Below are positions 1 through 10,728 of a stretch of 64,000 nucleotides of DNA, one piece after another. The number at the start of each line of letters is the position of its first letter. The stretch's first letter is position 1. The DNA lies in NCBI GenBank assembly GCA_001874155.1, contig MPDB01000007.1, forward strand, positions 1 to 64,000, read 5' to 3'. The stretch is from Vibrio sp. MedPE-SWchi (GTDB lineage Bacteria; Pseudomonadota; Gammaproteobacteria; Enterobacterales; Vibrionaceae). The notes below the pieces were generated by a model. The model had not been told where the DNA came from and made no database searches. It worked only from the letters and a program-made list of their open reading frames with translations. The position numbers and the translations under genes were made by a program.

Positions 1-101
1 TCAGTTCATTGAAACCTAAAGTGATTCTTTAGAATCATTTTGGATTATCATCAACGAGTGCCCACACAGATTGATAGGTTTAAATTGTTAAAGAGCGTTC
101 T
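1..101 (-). other. rRNA operon leader with boxA
   Basis: Read on the minus strand this is the transcribed leader that precedes 16S rRNA in Vibrio. It contains the boxA-like antitermination element GCTCTTTAACA (complement at 86-96), followed by the Vibrio-typical stretch around 'CAATCTGTGTGGGCACTCG'. The 16S gene itself must lie just left of the window. The assignment rests on the boxA match and on the two strong promoters upstream. Confidence 0.8.
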
Positions 102-148
102 CTTAAAAGAGAAGGCTTATCGAGGCGTTCCTCTCTAAGCGGACGGTC

Positions 149-176
149 ATTCTAGCGATTTAAGTTTTAGTGTCAA
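149..176 (-). promoter_or_regulatory. rRNA operon promoter P2
   Basis: On the minus strand there is a perfect -35 TTGACA (complement 171-176) and a -10 TAGAAT (complement 149-154) separated by 16 bases. It lies about 50 bases upstream of boxA, the usual place of the downstream rrn promoter. Confidence 0.8.
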
Positions 177-281
177 CCACTTTTTTCAAAACTTTTTTAA
201 GCACTTGGCTTAGCTATTTGACCTTGCTAACTCGAGTATCAATACCGAAGTAGTGATGCTTTCCCGTGTCAGCGAGGGGGC

Positions 282-309
282 ATTATAGAGATCGCCGTCA
301 CGTTGGCAA
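282..309 (-). promoter_or_regulatory. rRNA operon promoter P1
   Basis: Minus-strand -35 TTGCCA (complement 304-309), 16-base spacer, perfect -10 TATAAT (complement 282-287), then a C-rich discriminator. A run of A tracts directly upstream (about 310-345) looks like an UP element. These are the hallmarks of a stringently controlled rrn P1 promoter. Confidence 0.8.
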
Positions 310-431
310 GTGCTTTTTTCAGTTTTTTTGCTTTTTTTATTCACTCGATTAGTTTTCAATCAAAGAGGGTGGTTTTTGCTACTATTTCGACCAAATTTCC
401 CGTTTAATCATCATCAATAAGGAGAGACATT

Positions 432-977
432 ATGAATTCTATTCGCAGTTATAAAGGTATCAGCCCTCAAATTGGTGATCGTGTCTATATAGATAGCAGT
501 TCAGTTCTAGTCGGCGATATAAAAATTGGTGACGATTCGAGCATTTGGCCACTTGTTGCAGCTCGTGGGGATGTTAACCATATTCACATTGGCCAACGCA
601 GCAATGTGCAAGATGGCAGCGTTCTCCATGTTACCCACAAGAATGCAGAAAACCCACACGGCTACCCACTTCTAATTGGTGATGACGTGACGATTGGTCA
701 CAAGGTAATGCTACATGGCTGTACCATTCACGATCGTGTATTGGTAGGCATGGGCGCTATTGTATTAGATGGCGTGGTTATTCAAGATGAAGTGATGATT
801 GGTGCTGGCAGCCTTGTTCCACCCAACAAGGTATTAGAAAGCGGCTACCTTTACGTAGGCAGCCCAGTTAAACAAGCGCGCCCTTTAACTGAGAAAGAGC
901 GAGCTTTCTTGCAAAAGTCTTCAGATAACTATGTTCAGAACAAAAATGACTATATTAATGAAGTAAAGCCTGCTTAA
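432..977 (+). CDS. yrdA: gamma-carbonic anhydrase-like hexapeptide protein YrdA
   Basis: A 181-residue left-handed beta-helix protein of the gamma-carbonic anhydrase superfamily, probably a cytosolic zinc or iron enzyme that hydrates CO2; activity in the YrdA branch is poorly established. Hexapeptide-type repeats (V/I-x-x-D/G) run through residues 15-140. Candidate metal ligands are His66 and His69 in 'LHVTH', His90 in 'IGH' and His95 in 'MLHG'. The ATG has a good GGAGAG ribosome site. It neighbours yrdB and aroE, as in Escherichia coli, but is transcribed toward them here. Confidence 0.9.
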   Translation: MNSIRSYKGISPQIGDRVYIDSSSVLVGDIKIGDDSSIWPLVAARGDVNHIHIGQRSNVQDGSVLHVTHKNAENPHGYPLLIGDDVTIGHKVMLHGCTIHDRVLVGMGAIVLDGVVIQDEVMIGAGSLVPPNKVLESGYLYVGSPVKQARPLTEKERAFLQKSSDNYVQNKNDYINEVKPA

Positions 978-981
978 TTGA

Positions 982-1245
982 CTATAAGAGTTCAATTTGC
1001 CCTTGCGAGTTGAACTCCTCTTCTTCTATTAGCTCTTCTACCTGTTCTTCGATATCAAATCGACACTGGCCAAAGACCTCTAGCGCCTGTTCCGCTGTTT
1101 TAATCTCAACAACGGCTAATGCCTCTAAATACGATTTAGACACTCGACACTCTATCAACGCCCCTGATTGCTGCGCAGCAAACTCTATTTGCTGCTTTTT
1201 ATCATCCCAGTTTTGAATATCTGGAAACAGAATAGATTGATTCAT
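982..1245 (-). CDS. yrdB: DUF1488 family protein YrdB
   Basis: A small acidic protein of 87 residues belonging to the DUF1488 family, whose E. coli member YrdB also sits beside aroE. Function is unknown. It starts with the family-like 'FPDIQNWDD' segment and ends in a run of glutamates. Its ATG lies two bases after the aroE stop, so it is translated as the last gene of a hemF-aroE-yrdB unit. It converges on yrdA with only four bases between stops. Confidence 0.85.
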   Translation of the reverse strand: MNQSILFPDIQNWDDKKQQIEFAAQQSGALIECRVSKSYLEALAVVEIKTAEQALEVFGQCRFDIEEQVEELIEEEEFNSQGQIELL

Positions 1246-1247
1246 TA

Positions 1248-2078
1248 TCAGCCTTCCAAATTCTTACGAAGCTCTCTTAAGATCTGTCTTGAACCCGGTC
1301 TAAGCCCGCGCCATAACATAAAGCTTTCTGCTGCTTGTCCCACCAACATACCCAAACCATCGTAGGTTGTTTGTGTTGAGTTTTCTGACGCCCATTGATT
1401 GAACATTGTTTTGCCCGAACCATAGACCATGTCATAGACCGCACTCTGAGGAGAAAAGATGGCAGAAGAAATGGCAGGGAGCTCACCAGACAGGCCCGAA
1501 GACGATGAATTGATAATGACGTCAAATGGTTCATCTACCTGGTTCATTTCAATTGCCTTAATCGTGCCATATGAGCCGAACATATCCGCTAACTGTTCAG
1601 CCTTAGAAAAAGTGCGGTTAGTAATGACGATTTCCGCTGGGTTTTGATCCATTAGCGGCTTAATCACACCGCGCGCAGCGCCACCAGCACCGATAAGGAG
1701 GATACGAGCTCCTTCTAGCTGCACTTGGTACTGAAGGAGATCCTGCACCAGGCCTTCACCGTCGGTGTTATCACCAATAATTTCACCATCGTCCAGCTTC
1801 TTTAGTGTATTCACTGCGCCGGCCAATTTGGCGCGCTCGGTAAGACGATTAGCAAACTGATAGGCGTCTTCTTTAAATGGCGCAGTCACATTACAGCCCT
1901 TTCCGCCTTCAGAGAAAAACTGAATCGCAGCCTGCTTAAAACCATCCTTGGGTGGACAAGCGGTGGTATAGGTTAGAGATTGATTGGTTTGCCTTGCAAA
2001 TAGAGTATGAATAAATGGTGATTTGCTTTGTGCTATGGGATTACCAAAAACGACGTAACGATCTATTTGCTGAGTCAT
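1248..2078 (-). CDS. aroE: shikimate dehydrogenase
   Basis: Reduces 3-dehydroshikimate to shikimate with NADPH in the cytosolic aromatic amino acid pathway. The 276 residues show the substrate domain first, with Ser18/Ser20 in 'SKSP', catalytic Lys69 in 'VTAPFK' and Asp106 in 'GDNTDG'. The NADPH-binding glycine loop GAGGAARG follows at 130-137. Length is normal for AroE. It lies between hemF upstream and yrdB downstream on the same strand; a terminator hairpin separates it from hemF, so it may have its own promoter. Confidence 0.97.
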   Translation of the reverse strand: MTQQIDRYVVFGNPIAQSKSPFIHTLFARQTNQSLTYTTACPPKDGFKQAAIQFFSEGGKGCNVTAPFKEDAYQFANRLTERAKLAGAVNTLKKLDDGEIIGDNTDGEGLVQDLLQYQVQLEGARILLIGAGGAARGVIKPLMDQNPAEIVITNRTFSKAEQLADMFGSYGTIKAIEMNQVDEPFDVIINSSSSGLSGELPAISSAIFSPQSAVYDMVYGSGKTMFNQWASENSTQTTYDGLGMLVGQAAESFMLWRGLRPGSRQILRELRKNLEG

Positions 2079-2095
2079 ATCCTTAACCTACCGAA

Positions 2096-2140
2096 ATTAA
2101 AAAGGGTCATACCCTGGGCTTTTGCCTAGGTGTATGACCC
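2096..2140 (-). terminator. hairpin terminator after hemF
   Basis: GGGTCATAC (2104-2112) pairs with GTATGACCC (2132-2140), with further pairing inside. On the minus strand the hairpin is followed by TTTTTAATTT. It stands between hemF and aroE and should end or attenuate hemF transcription. Confidence 0.75.
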
Positions 2141-2186
2141 TACCATTAACACTTCACTGAGAAAAGCCTATATAAAGAGGGAACGA

Positions 2187-3113
<927 letters not shown>

Positions 3114-3153
3114 CTAGCGCTGTCTTTTTTATATGCGTTATATGGTCGCTATT

Positions 3154-3711
3154 TTAGCCCTGCCTTAATACCTTCGAGGTTTTGGCATCTCTAATTTCAC
3201 TTGGCTTATCACGCCCGCCTGTTTTTCCATCTAAAATAGCAAACAACTTGTCACCCAATTGTACCTCGACCTCTTCTGTGGTCAAACAAGGGGCCAGTCC
3301 TGTTAAATTTGCGCTCGTGGAGGTAATCGGCTTACCAAAACGAAGACACAACTCTTGAACCAATGGGTGATCGGTAACACGAACAGCAATTGAATCAAAT
3401 TGCCCTGAGACACACGATAGTGTTTTATCGCTGGTTGGCATAATCCACGTGACCGGTCCAGGCCAGGTTGCGTGCACCTTCTCTATCTGTTCCGTCGTCA
3501 GCTGATTTTCATCAATATAAGGCAGTAACTGGGAATAATTAGCAGCAATAAGAATGAGTCCTTTTTCAACCGGTCGCTGTTTTAAATCCAGCAACTTTTG
3601 AATGGCGTCTGGATTGTCAGGATCGCAGCCAACACCAAACACACCCTCGGTTGGATAAGCGATGACTTCCCCTTGTCGTAATGCCTGATTCACTTGCTCT
3701 ATATTGTTCAC
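3154..3711 (-). CDS. tsaC: threonylcarbamoyl-AMP synthase
   Basis: Makes threonylcarbamoyl-AMP from threonine, bicarbonate and ATP, the first step of the t6A37 modification of ANN-decoding tRNAs. The 185 residues are a single YrdC/Sua5 domain with '[14 protein letters not shown]' near residues 19-32 and '[10 protein letters not shown]' and '[11 protein letters not shown]' further on. The short TsaC form lacks the Sua5 C-terminal domain. The start is a GTG. It heads the tsaC-hemF-aroE-yrdB series, matching the E. coli yrdC-aroE linkage. Confidence 0.93.
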   Translation of the reverse strand: MNNIEQVNQALRQGEVIAYPTEGVFGVGCDPDNPDAIQKLLDLKQRPVEKGLILIAANYSQLLPYIDENQLTTEQIEKVHATWPGPVTWIMPTSDKTLSCVSGQFDSIAVRVTDHPLVQELCLRFGKPITSTSANLTGLAPCLTTEEVEVQLGDKLFAILDGKTGGRDKPSEIRDAKTSKVLRQG

Positions 3712-3824
3712 GTAAACTTCCTAGTTCTCATTTATCATTGGTACTTATTATTAGTGTACAAATAATCACTATCAGTACCTAAAGCTATTTGTTTATAAAA
3801 TGTATCAATCTTCTACCAAGCACA

Positions 3825-3862
3825 ACGCAAACGTTTGCTTGCTGCGATTTTCCCCGTATAAT
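3825..3862 (+). promoter_or_regulatory. PurR operator and promoter of purEK
   Basis: The 16-base segment at 3825-3840 (ACGCAAACGTTTGCTT) matches the PurR operator consensus ACGCAAACGTTTGCGT at 14 or more positions. A TATAAT -10 lies at 3857-3862 and the best -35 (TTTGCT, 3834-3839) sits inside the operator. Purine-loaded PurR would therefore block RNA polymerase directly. Confidence 0.85.
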
Positions 3863-3912
3863 GCGCCCAAAATATCCGCTCACCAAATTATTGAAGCTTG
3901 AAGGAGTTTGAG

Positions 3913-4398
3913 ATGAAAGTCGGCATTATTATGGGTTCAAAATCAGATTGGCCAACCATGAAACTAGCAGCAGAGATGCTGGATCAGTTTGGTGTTCCTT
4001 ACGAAACTAAAGTCGTTTCAGCGCACCGTACTCCTCAACTTTTAGCTGACTACGCAAACAGTGCCAAAGAGCGTGGTATCAAAGTGATTATCGCTGGTGC
4101 AGGCGGTGCGGCTCACCTTCCTGGTATGGCAGCGGCATTTACTAGCGTTCCTGTATTGGGCGTTCCAGTGCAATCTCGCGCATTAAAAGGAATGGACTCG
4201 TTACTTTCTATCGTACAGATGCCAAAAGGCATTGCTGTCGGTACTCTAGCCATCGGTGAAGCTGGCGCAGCAAACGCAGGTATTCTGGCAGCGCAAATCA
4301 TCGGTACACACGATGAAGCGGTTATGGAGAAAGTAGAAGCGTTCCGTACTGAACAAACTGAAACTGTTTTAGCCAACCCGAATCCTGCAGAGGACTAA
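3913..4398 (+). CDS. purE: N5-carboxyaminoimidazole ribonucleotide mutase
   Basis: Class I PurE, which moves the carboxylate of N5-CAIR to C4 to give CAIR in purine synthesis. The 161 residues contain 'MGSKSD' (7-12) and 'SAHRT' (36-40) with catalytic His38, then the glycine-rich [11 protein letters not shown] loop. An earlier in-frame TTG at 3898 is unlikely because an AAGGAG ribosome site stands just upstream of the ATG at 3913. purK follows after three bases, so the two are co-translated under the PurR operator. Confidence 0.97.
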   Translation: MKVGIIMGSKSDWPTMKLAAEMLDQFGVPYETKVVSAHRTPQLLADYANSAKERGIKVIIAGAGGAAHLPGMAAAFTSVPVLGVPVQSRALKGMDSLLSIVQMPKGIAVGTLAIGEAGAANAGILAAQIIGTHDEAVMEKVEAFRTEQTETVLANPNPAED

Positions 4399-4401
4399 AC
4401 G

Positions 4402-5532
4402 ATGCATGTATTGGTATTGGGCTCAGGCCAACTGGCGCGCATGATGTCGCTAGCTGGTGCTCCGCTTAACATTGAGATCTCTGCTTTTGATGTTAACAGT
4501 GAGAATGTTGTTCACCCTCTGACTCAAGCGATCATCGGTCATGGCCTTGAAAGCGCGATTGCGCAAGCTGATGTCATTACTGCCGAGTTCGAACACATCC
4601 CGCTTGATGTTCTGGATGTTTGTGAAAAGAGTGGCAAATTTCTACCAAGCACTGAGGCAATAAAAGCGGGCGGCGACCGTCGTATCGAGAAGGCGTTGCT
4701 AGATAGTGCTCATGTAAAAAACGCTAACTACTACATTATCAATACTCGTGAAGATTTTGATGCTGCTATCACACACGTCAAACTCCCTATGGTATTAAAA
4801 AGTGCATTAGGCGGTTACGACGGCAAAGGACAATGGCGACTAAAGACGCTCGACAACGTCGAAGCCATTTGGTCAGAAATGGCGGAGTGCATTGATTCAT
4901 CGCCATCTCAAGCGATTGTTGCCGAGGCATTCATTCCTTTCGATAGAGAAGTATCGCTTGTCGGTGCGAGAGCAAAAGATGGCAGCGTATCGGTTTATCC
5001 GCTGGCTGAGAATATCCACACTGATGGCGTTCTTAGCCTATCAACCGCGATGGATTGTTTAGAGCTGCAAAGCCAAGCAAAGCAGATGTTCACTGACGTT
5101 GCGAATCGCTTGGATTATGTCGGTGTGCTTGCATTAGAGTTTTTTGACGTTGATGGTGAGCTGCTGGTAAATGAGATCGCACCACGTGTGCATAACTCTG
5201 GCCACTGGACCCAACAAGGCGCAGAAACTTGCCAATTTGAGAATCACCTACGCGCTGTATGTGGTTTTCCATTAGGCTGCACTAAGCTTGTTCGCCCAAC
5301 CGCAATGATCAACATTTTAGGGCAAGATAGCGTGCCAGAAAGCTTGCTATTCACCGAAGGATGTCATGTTCATTGGTATGGAAAAGAAAAGCGTGCCGGC
5401 AGAAAGATGGGGCATATCAATGTTTGTGCGGCTACGTCAGAGGCGCTTCAGCAAACACTGTCTTCGCTAGCGGACGTTCTCGATAAAGAGGCGTACCCTG
5501 CCATTCATGACATCGCGAAGTCGACACACTGA
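4402..5532 (+). CDS. purK: 5-(carboxyamino)imidazole ribonucleotide synthase
   Basis: ATP-grasp enzyme that makes N5-CAIR from AIR, bicarbonate and ATP, feeding PurE. The 376 residues begin with the nucleotide-binding '[10 protein letters not shown]' and carry the ATP-grasp glycine loop '[12 protein letters not shown]' near residue 135 and the metal-site '[14 protein letters not shown]' near residue 255. Length is slightly above the E. coli enzyme (355). It is translated with purE and ended by a strong hairpin terminator. Confidence 0.96.
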   Translation: MHVLVLGSGQLARMMSLAGAPLNIEISAFDVNSENVVHPLTQAIIGHGLESAIAQADVITAEFEHIPLDVLDVCEKSGKFLPSTEAIKAGGDRRIEKALLDSAHVKNANYYIINTREDFDAAITHVKLPMVLKSALGGYDGKGQWRLKTLDNVEAIWSEMAECIDSSPSQAIVAEAFIPFDREVSLVGARAKDGSVSVYPLAENIHTDGVLSLSTAMDCLELQSQAKQMFTDVANRLDYVGVLALEFFDVDGELLVNEIAPRVHNSGHWTQQGAETCQFENHLRAVCGFPLGCTKLVRPTAMINILGQDSVPESLLFTEGCHVHWYGKEKRAGRKMGHINVCAATSEALQQTLSSLADVLDKEAYPAIHDIAKSTH

Positions 5533-5560
5533 TCGAGCATTTCATGAATAAGCGATAAAC

Positions 5561-5590
5561 AAAAAATGACGCCAAGTGCGTCATTTTTTA
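5561..5590. terminator. bidirectional terminator between purK and yrdD
   Basis: AAAAAATGACGC (5561-5572) pairs perfectly with GCGTCATTTTTT (5578-5589). The A and T tracts make it work on both strands, fitting the convergent genes purK and yrdD. Confidence 0.88.
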
Positions 5591-5629
5591 TTACCCAACT
5601 TTTAATTACCTAACGTAAAGATGAGTCCG

Positions 5630-6190
5630 TTATGATTGTACGTGCTGACACTTGCGATCGGCACACTGAACTTTCACGCCACTTGCCAGCTTTTTCTCCA
5701 CGAGTAGTGGAAACCCACACTCTTCACAGCGCCCTTTCACAGGGGGAAGATTGACTGCAAACTTGCACTTAGGGTAACAATCACAGGCATAAAAGAGTTT
5801 TCCAAAGCGAGTTTTACGTTCAGTTAAATGCCCTCGTCCACAATCTGGGCAAGCAAATTGCTGCTGAGGTGTTTCATCTGGCGCATCAAGAGACTCAATG
5901 TGTTGGCACGCAGGGTAGTCACTACAGCCAATAAACATGCCATAACGCCCCTGACGCAATACCAATTCATTCCCGCACTCAGGGCACGCAACGCCCAGTG
6001 GCTTTATGATATGGCCATCATTTTGATGTAATGGGCGAATAAAATCACAGCTAGGATAGTGGGTACAACCTAAAAATGGGCCATGCTTCCCGTGGCGAAG
6101 CTGAAGCTCTCCATCACAGTTAGGGCATGGCTCGTGTTCAAGCGCATGCTCATGGCCAGAAAATAGCTTTTGATCGATTTTACTGCTCAT
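5630..6190 (-). CDS. yrdD: topoisomerase-type zinc-ribbon protein YrdD
   Basis: A 186-residue protein made of four C4 zinc ribbons of the topoisomerase I C-terminal type. The cysteine pairs begin with CPNC, CPEC, CPDC and CEEC and close with CTHYPSC, CSDYPAC, CDCYPKC and CADRKC. It lacks any topoisomerase catalytic domain and probably binds single-stranded nucleic acid; its role is unknown. I take the ATG at 6190 ('MSSKIDQ') rather than 6238, which would overlap smg. It closes a dprA-smg-yrdD unit, conserved with E. coli. Confidence 0.88.
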   Translation of the reverse strand: MSSKIDQKLFSGHEHALEHEPCPNCDGELQLRHGKHGPFLGCTHYPSCDFIRPLHQNDGHIIKPLGVACPECGNELVLRQGRYGMFIGCSDYPACQHIESLDAPDETPQQQFACPDCGRGHLTERKTRFGKLFYACDCYPKCKFAVNLPPVKGRCEECGFPLLVEKKLASGVKVQCADRKCQHVQS

Positions 6191-6224
6191 TAGTCTCTTC
6201 AGTGCTGAAATGAAAGGTAAAAGC

Positions 6225-6701
6225 TTAGTGCAAAACACCTTGCTCAGTTGTGTACAACAGCTCTTCCATTAGCGTATAAGCGTTTTCATTCCCTGGTACA
6301 TTGAACAGCACCATAAGAATGATCCACTTCAAATCATCCAATTCAAATTCGTTTGTTTCTAAGCCCATGACACGATCAATCACCATTTCACGCGTCTCTG
6401 TAGTGAGAACGTTAATATGCTCTAAGAAAAGCAAGAAACCACGACTTTCTAAGTCCAGTCTCTGCATCTCTTTGGTTGTATAAATACGTGTTGATGTTGC
6501 CGCACTGGTTGAGATAGCAGAGTGTTCATCACTTTGCTGCAATGCCGCCAACTCTTCCAACCAATGAAGGGCTTTATAGATATCTTTTTCATGGAACCCA
6601 GCTCGAAGCAATTCATCTTCAAGCTCATCTTGGTCCACTTGCAACTCTGCATCACTATGGATATAGGTTTCGAACAAATACATCAGTATGTCCATCATCA
6701 T
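6225..6701 (-). CDS. smg: Smg/DUF494 family protein
   Basis: A 158-residue acidic, helical protein of the Smg (DUF494) family, recognised by its N-terminal '[14 protein letters not shown]' and by lying between dprA and yrdD. Its molecular role is unknown. Its ATG (6701) stands three bases after the dprA stop, so the two genes are translationally coupled. Confidence 0.92.
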   Translation of the reverse strand: MMMDILMYLFETYIHSDAELQVDQDELEDELLRAGFHEKDIYKALHWLEELAALQQSDEHSAISTSAATSTRIYTTKEMQRLDLESRGFLLFLEHINVLTTETREMVIDRVMGLETNEFELDDLKWIILMVLFNVPGNENAYTLMEELLYTTEQGVLH

Positions 6702-6703
6702 AG

Positions 6704-7816
6704 CTAGCCCCTCCCATTTCGAATATAGCCACCGGAAACTGCAATAACATGCCCTGAAAGCTCAAGCTCTAGGAGCTGCATCATGACTTCATGAACAGGT
6801 ATATTGGTCCTGCTCGCGAGAATATCAACTGGCGTAGCCTCTAACCCTACGTTAGCTAACAGTTGTGGAAATGGCAATTCTTCTTCGCACTCTATTTTAT
6901 CAAATAGTTCCGCCTGAGTATTGACCTTTTGATTAATAGACCAGTTTACCAGGGTATCGATTTCATCTAGGACATCTTGATGGCTTTGAACAAGACAAGC
7001 TCCGTTCTTAATCAAAGTGTTACCGCCACTGCTATTGCTGTTATGGATTGAACCGGGGATAGCAAACACATCACGTCCTTGCTCTGCAGCGTATCGAGCG
7101 GTGATGAGTGAGCCACTCTTCTCTGCCGCCTCAACCACGAGAACGCCAACGGATAAGCCACTGATAATCCGATTGCGACGTGGAAAATGAGCGGGTCTCG
7201 GTTTGATGTTTGGCGCAAATTCAGAGATTAGCGCCCCCGACTCTATCACTCGGCTCGCCAGACTTTTATGTCTAGCCGGGTAGATTTGTTCAAGACCAGA
7301 CCCTAACACGGCTACCGTTTGGCCACCCGCCGTTAATGCCCCGTTATGAGCATGGCCATCAACACCCAGCGCCAAGCCACTCGTGACCACCAACCCATGT
7401 TCAACAAAGCGACGAGCAAATGAGCCTGCAATGTTCAGCCCTTCTAAGCTGGCATTGCGACTGCCAACCATAGCGATCTGTGGTTTAGACAAACAACTCA
7501 CATCCCCTTTAATAAATAACGCAGGGGGTGGAAGCGAAACTTCGTTGAGTAAAGGTGGGTAATCTCGATGTAACGGGGTAAGTATGTGGTGACCAGACGC
7601 CTGCTGCCAATTCAGGCACCCTTCCACTTGGCGATCAGAGCCTTGCTTGAAGAAAGAGACTTGTGATGGGGAGAACCCAATCGCCCTGAGTTCATCGTTA
7701 TTACGTGACCTGAGGTTCAAGGGAGTATCGATAGCAATAAGGCGCGCCATTGCCTTACTGCCAATCTTAGGTGTGAAGACCAGTGCTAGCCATGCCGCTA
7801 GCTCTTTTTCTGACAT
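6704..7816 (-). CDS. dprA: DNA-processing protein DprA
   Basis: Loads RecA onto single-stranded DNA taken up during natural transformation, a process central to chitin-induced competence in Vibrio. The 370 residues show an N-terminal SAM-like domain, then the Rossmann fold with 'MVGSRNAS' near 115, '[14 protein letters not shown]' near 140 and '[14 protein letters not shown]' near 170, and a C-terminal winged-helix (DML1-like) domain. Length fits the family. It lies nine bases downstream of the lysM-domain gene. Confidence 0.95.
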   Translation of the reverse strand: MSEKELAAWLALVFTPKIGSKAMARLIAIDTPLNLRSRNNDELRAIGFSPSQVSFFKQGSDRQVEGCLNWQQASGHHILTPLHRDYPPLLNEVSLPPPALFIKGDVSCLSKPQIAMVGSRNASLEGLNIAGSFARRFVEHGLVVTSGLALGVDGHAHNGALTAGGQTVAVLGSGLEQIYPARHKSLASRVIESGALISEFAPNIKPRPAHFPRRNRIISGLSVGVLVVEAAEKSGSLITARYAAEQGRDVFAIPGSIHNSNSSGGNTLIKNGACLVQSHQDVLDEIDTLVNWSINQKVNTQAELFDKIECEEELPFPQLLANVGLEATPVDILASRTNIPVHEVMMQLLELELSGHVIAVSGGYIRNGRG

Positions 7817-7824
7817 CTTTAACC

Positions 7825-8934
7825 TTAACTGCCAGAGTGATGGTCTTCACTCAGCTCTATGTCACTGCTCTTTTGGTGGTCAGGTGACATCAGCAACGCA
7901 TCATGGCCGATCGGTGCATCACTGACCGTAATGAGAGCAAGACTGAAATAGCGATAAGGGCGAATCACCATTAAGCTGCCAACTTGTGTGTTTGGTAACT
8001 GGAGCGTCGCTTGACCAGTTGTATCCTCATAACTGTGTTGGCCCTTTTTGCTGTAAATGCTCACCCCTGATTGCAACAACGAATACATGCTCCCCTGACT
8101 TAAATCGTCTTCAGACCCTTTATCGATGATCACAACCTGATTCTTAACAGAGTACTGACTTCCATTAAGCGCACCGAGTATCTTTGCTTGGCTATTGGCT
8201 GGAGACGGCGAAGGATAGAAGGTAGTTGAGAGCTCAAGCTCATCGATTGAGACATCCGGTAAAGCAATGTCATTAAGCCAAATTTCCTGCTCTTGATTGA
8301 TCACCTGAAGCCGGGTGATGTCAATCTCTGATTCTCTTAGCTTCGCACTGGCAATGCGTTTCAAGGCCACGATGGTTTTATCGTCACGCTGGTATTCCTG
8401 AGCAACGCGATAAATTCCCCAGTGAACATCATGGTTGTCACCCGTAATGAAAAGAGATTCGTCTGATGTTAAATATTGCTTACCGCTACTGGCACCAAGT
8501 ACCTTGCTACTGAGGTTGAGGGTATCCAAATCGATCAAACGGTCAGATTGTAAATAAGGGACAAACAAGCCCTCTTTTAGGGTAGGGACAGCTTGCTTTT
8601 CTAGCACGCGAACCTTGGGGCTCAGTTTAACCATGGGCTTCAAACTGAGAACCGGTTGGCCGTTAATCCAATATAGAGTCAGCCTGTCTCCGGGGTAGAT
8701 AAGGTGAGGATTGTTTATGTCCGGGTTATTTTTCCATAACTTTGGCCACAACCATGGACTGTCGAGGTACAGTTCCGAAATGTCCCACAATGTATCGCCT
8801 TTCACGACGGTATAGGTTTTCGGTGCGCCCTCTTTGATGGTGAGAGATTTAGTCTGATTAGCAAAAACCGACATTGAAAGCATCATCAATGTGGAGAATA
8901 AAAACATAAATAAATAATGATGAACTCTTGCCAT
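7825..8934 (-). CDS. exported LysM-domain protein
   Basis: A 369-residue envelope protein with a signal peptide (hydrophobic residues 8-24, cleavage likely after 'VFA') and one LysM domain at about 40-88, marked by 'YTVVKGDTLWDISELYL' and 'INNPHLIYPGDRLTLY'. LysM binds peptidoglycan N-acetylglucosamine. The remaining 280 residues are unassigned. This protein is conserved upstream of dprA in Vibrio and divergent from def. No catalytic domain is visible, so a cell-wall scaffold role is inferred. Confidence 0.88.
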   Translation of the reverse strand: MARVHHYLFMFLFSTLMMLSMSVFANQTKSLTIKEGAPKTYTVVKGDTLWDISELYLDSPWLWPKLWKNNPDINNPHLIYPGDRLTLYWINGQPVLSLKPMVKLSPKVRVLEKQAVPTLKEGLFVPYLQSDRLIDLDTLNLSSKVLGASSGKQYLTSDESLFITGDNHDVHWGIYRVAQEYQRDDKTIVALKRIASAKLRESEIDITRLQVINQEQEIWLNDIALPDVSIDELELSTTFYPSPSPANSQAKILGALNGSQYSVKNQVVIIDKGSEDDLSQGSMYSLLQSGVSIYSKKGQHSYEDTTGQATLQLPNTQVGSLMVIRPYRYFSLALITVSDAPIGHDALLMSPDHQKSSDIELSEDHHSGS

Positions 8935-9072
8935 GACCCGTTTCCCTGCGTCTTATTTGTAATCAAATTTGAGATTATTAACGCTTGGATGCTGTCATTT
9001 AGGGTCTAAAATGTCTAGAATTGAGCCAACAAGTTTAGGCCGATTCGGCACAGTTCAACAATTCGAGTGTAT

Positions 9073-9594
9073 ATGTCTGTATTACAAGTATTAACATTCC
9101 CAGATGACCGCTTACGCACCGTCGCGAAGCCTGTCGAAAAGGTAACACCAGAGATCCAAAAATTCGTCGATGACATGATTGAAACCATGTACGAAGAAGA
9201 AGGTATTGGCCTTGCGGCAACACAGGTTGATTTCCATCAGCGTATCGTCGTTATCGATATATCTGAAACCCGCGATGAGCCGATGGTTCTGATCAATCCA
9301 GAAATCACAGAAAAACGTGGTGAAGATGGCATTGAAGAAGGTTGCTTATCCGTTCCTGGCGCACGCGCTTTAGTCTCTAGAGCCTCTGAAGTGTCGGTTA
9401 AAGCACTAAACCGCGATGGTGAAGAGTTTACTTTTGAAGCGGATGACCTACTGGCTATTTGTGTACAGCACGAACTTGACCACCTACAGGGTAAATTGTT
9501 CGTCGATTACCTTTCTCCTCTAAAGCGTAAGCGTATCCAAGATAAGCTCACTAAGATCAAACGCTATAACGAGAAACAAGCCAATAAAGCGTAA
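9073..9594 (+). CDS. def: peptide deformylase
   Basis: Removes the formyl group from nascent N-terminal methionine; iron metalloenzyme. The 173 residues show the three deformylase motifs: [16 protein letters not shown] and QHELDH, whose Cys and two His bind the metal and whose Glu is the catalytic base. The ATG at 9073 is preferred over the in-frame GTG two codons earlier. fmt follows, giving the usual def-fmt-rsmB-trkA order. Confidence 0.97.
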   Translation: MSVLQVLTFPDDRLRTVAKPVEKVTPEIQKFVDDMIETMYEEEGIGLAATQVDFHQRIVVIDISETRDEPMVLINPEITEKRGEDGIEEGCLSVPGARALVSRASEVSVKALNRDGEEFTFEADDLLAICVQHELDHLQGKLFVDYLSPLKRKRIQDKLTKIKRYNEKQANKA

Positions 9595-9656
9595 CCTCTA
9601 GCTTTACCAGATCTACTGTATTGCTAGCGCCCATAAATTATAAAAGGAAGCCTACC

Positions 9657-10604
9657 TTGAGCCAGTCTTTAAGAATTGTCTTTGCAGGTACTCCGGACTT
9701 CGCCGCCCTTCACTTGGCGGCGTTGTTGTCTTCGGAGCATGAAGTCATCGCGGTTTACACGCAACCTGATCGCCCTGCCGGTCGCGGTAAGAAGCTCACT
9801 GCAAGTCCAGTGAAAAATATCGCCTTAGAACACGATATTCCGGTCTACCAGCCAGAGAACTTCAAGTCAGACGAAGCAAAGCAGCAGCTTGCAGACCTCA
9901 ATGCCGATCTAATGATTGTCGTCGCGTATGGTCTACTTCTACCTCAAGCCGTTCTTGATACGCCTAAATTAGGGTGTATTAACGTCCATGGTTCAATTCT
10001 TCCTCGATGGCGCGGTGCTGCACCAATTCAGCGTTCTATTTGGGCTGGCGATGAAGAAACAGGCGTCACCATCATGCAGATGGATATTGGTCTAGACACC
10101 GGTGACATGCTTAAGGTTGCGACTCTACCCATTGAAGCGACCGATACCAGTGCCTCTATGTACGGAAAGCTTGCCGAGCTCGGCCCTAAAGCCCTGGTCG
10201 ATTGCCTTGTTGATATCGCAAATGGCAGTGCCGTTGCAGAAAAACAAGATGATGAGTTAGCAAACTATGCGAAGAAACTCAGTAAAGAGGAAGCGCGCAT
10301 TGACTGGAATGACGATGCTGCTCATATTGAGCGCTGCGTACGTGCGTTTAATCCATGGCCAATGAGTCATTTTGAAGCAGCAGAAAACAGCATCAAAGTA
10401 TGGCAGAGCCGTGTCGATGAACAGACTAGTGATAAAGCCGCTGGCACAATCATTAAAGCCGACAAAACGGGCATTTACATTGCGACGGGCAATGGTGTTC
10501 TAGTGCTAGAGAAGCTTCAAGTACCCGGCAAGAAAGCAATGTCAGTACAAGACATTCTTAACGCTCGCGCTAGTTGGTTTGAGGTTGGCTCAGTATTAAG
10601 CTAA
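9657..10604 (+). CDS. fmt: methionyl-tRNA formyltransferase
   Basis: Formylates initiator Met-tRNA with 10-formyl-tetrahydrofolate. I choose the TTG at 9657, which has an AAGGAAG ribosome site nine bases upstream and gives a 315-residue protein starting at the conserved '[13 protein letters not shown]'. The catalytic stretch '[16 protein letters not shown]' lies near residue 110, and the C-terminal OB-type domain binds tRNA. It lies 62 bases after def. Confidence 0.95.
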   Translation: MSQSLRIVFAGTPDFAALHLAALLSSEHEVIAVYTQPDRPAGRGKKLTASPVKNIALEHDIPVYQPENFKSDEAKQQLADLNADLMIVVAYGLLLPQAVLDTPKLGCINVHGSILPRWRGAAPIQRSIWAGDEETGVTIMQMDIGLDTGDMLKVATLPIEATDTSASMYGKLAELGPKALVDCLVDIANGSAVAEKQDDELANYAKKLSKEEARIDWNDDAAHIERCVRAFNPWPMSHFEAAENSIKVWQSRVDEQTSDKAAGTIIKADKTGIYIATGNGVLVLEKLQVPGKKAMSVQDILNARASWFEVGSVLS

Positions 10605-10728
10605 CCCAAGACCAACATCGCACTCAGTAGCGATTGAAGTAATACAGAAAGAACCACATCCTGAACTACAGATTAAGTCAGTACATTTTAGGAGGCGGAG
10701 ATGCCTCCATTAACTTTAAGGTATTCCC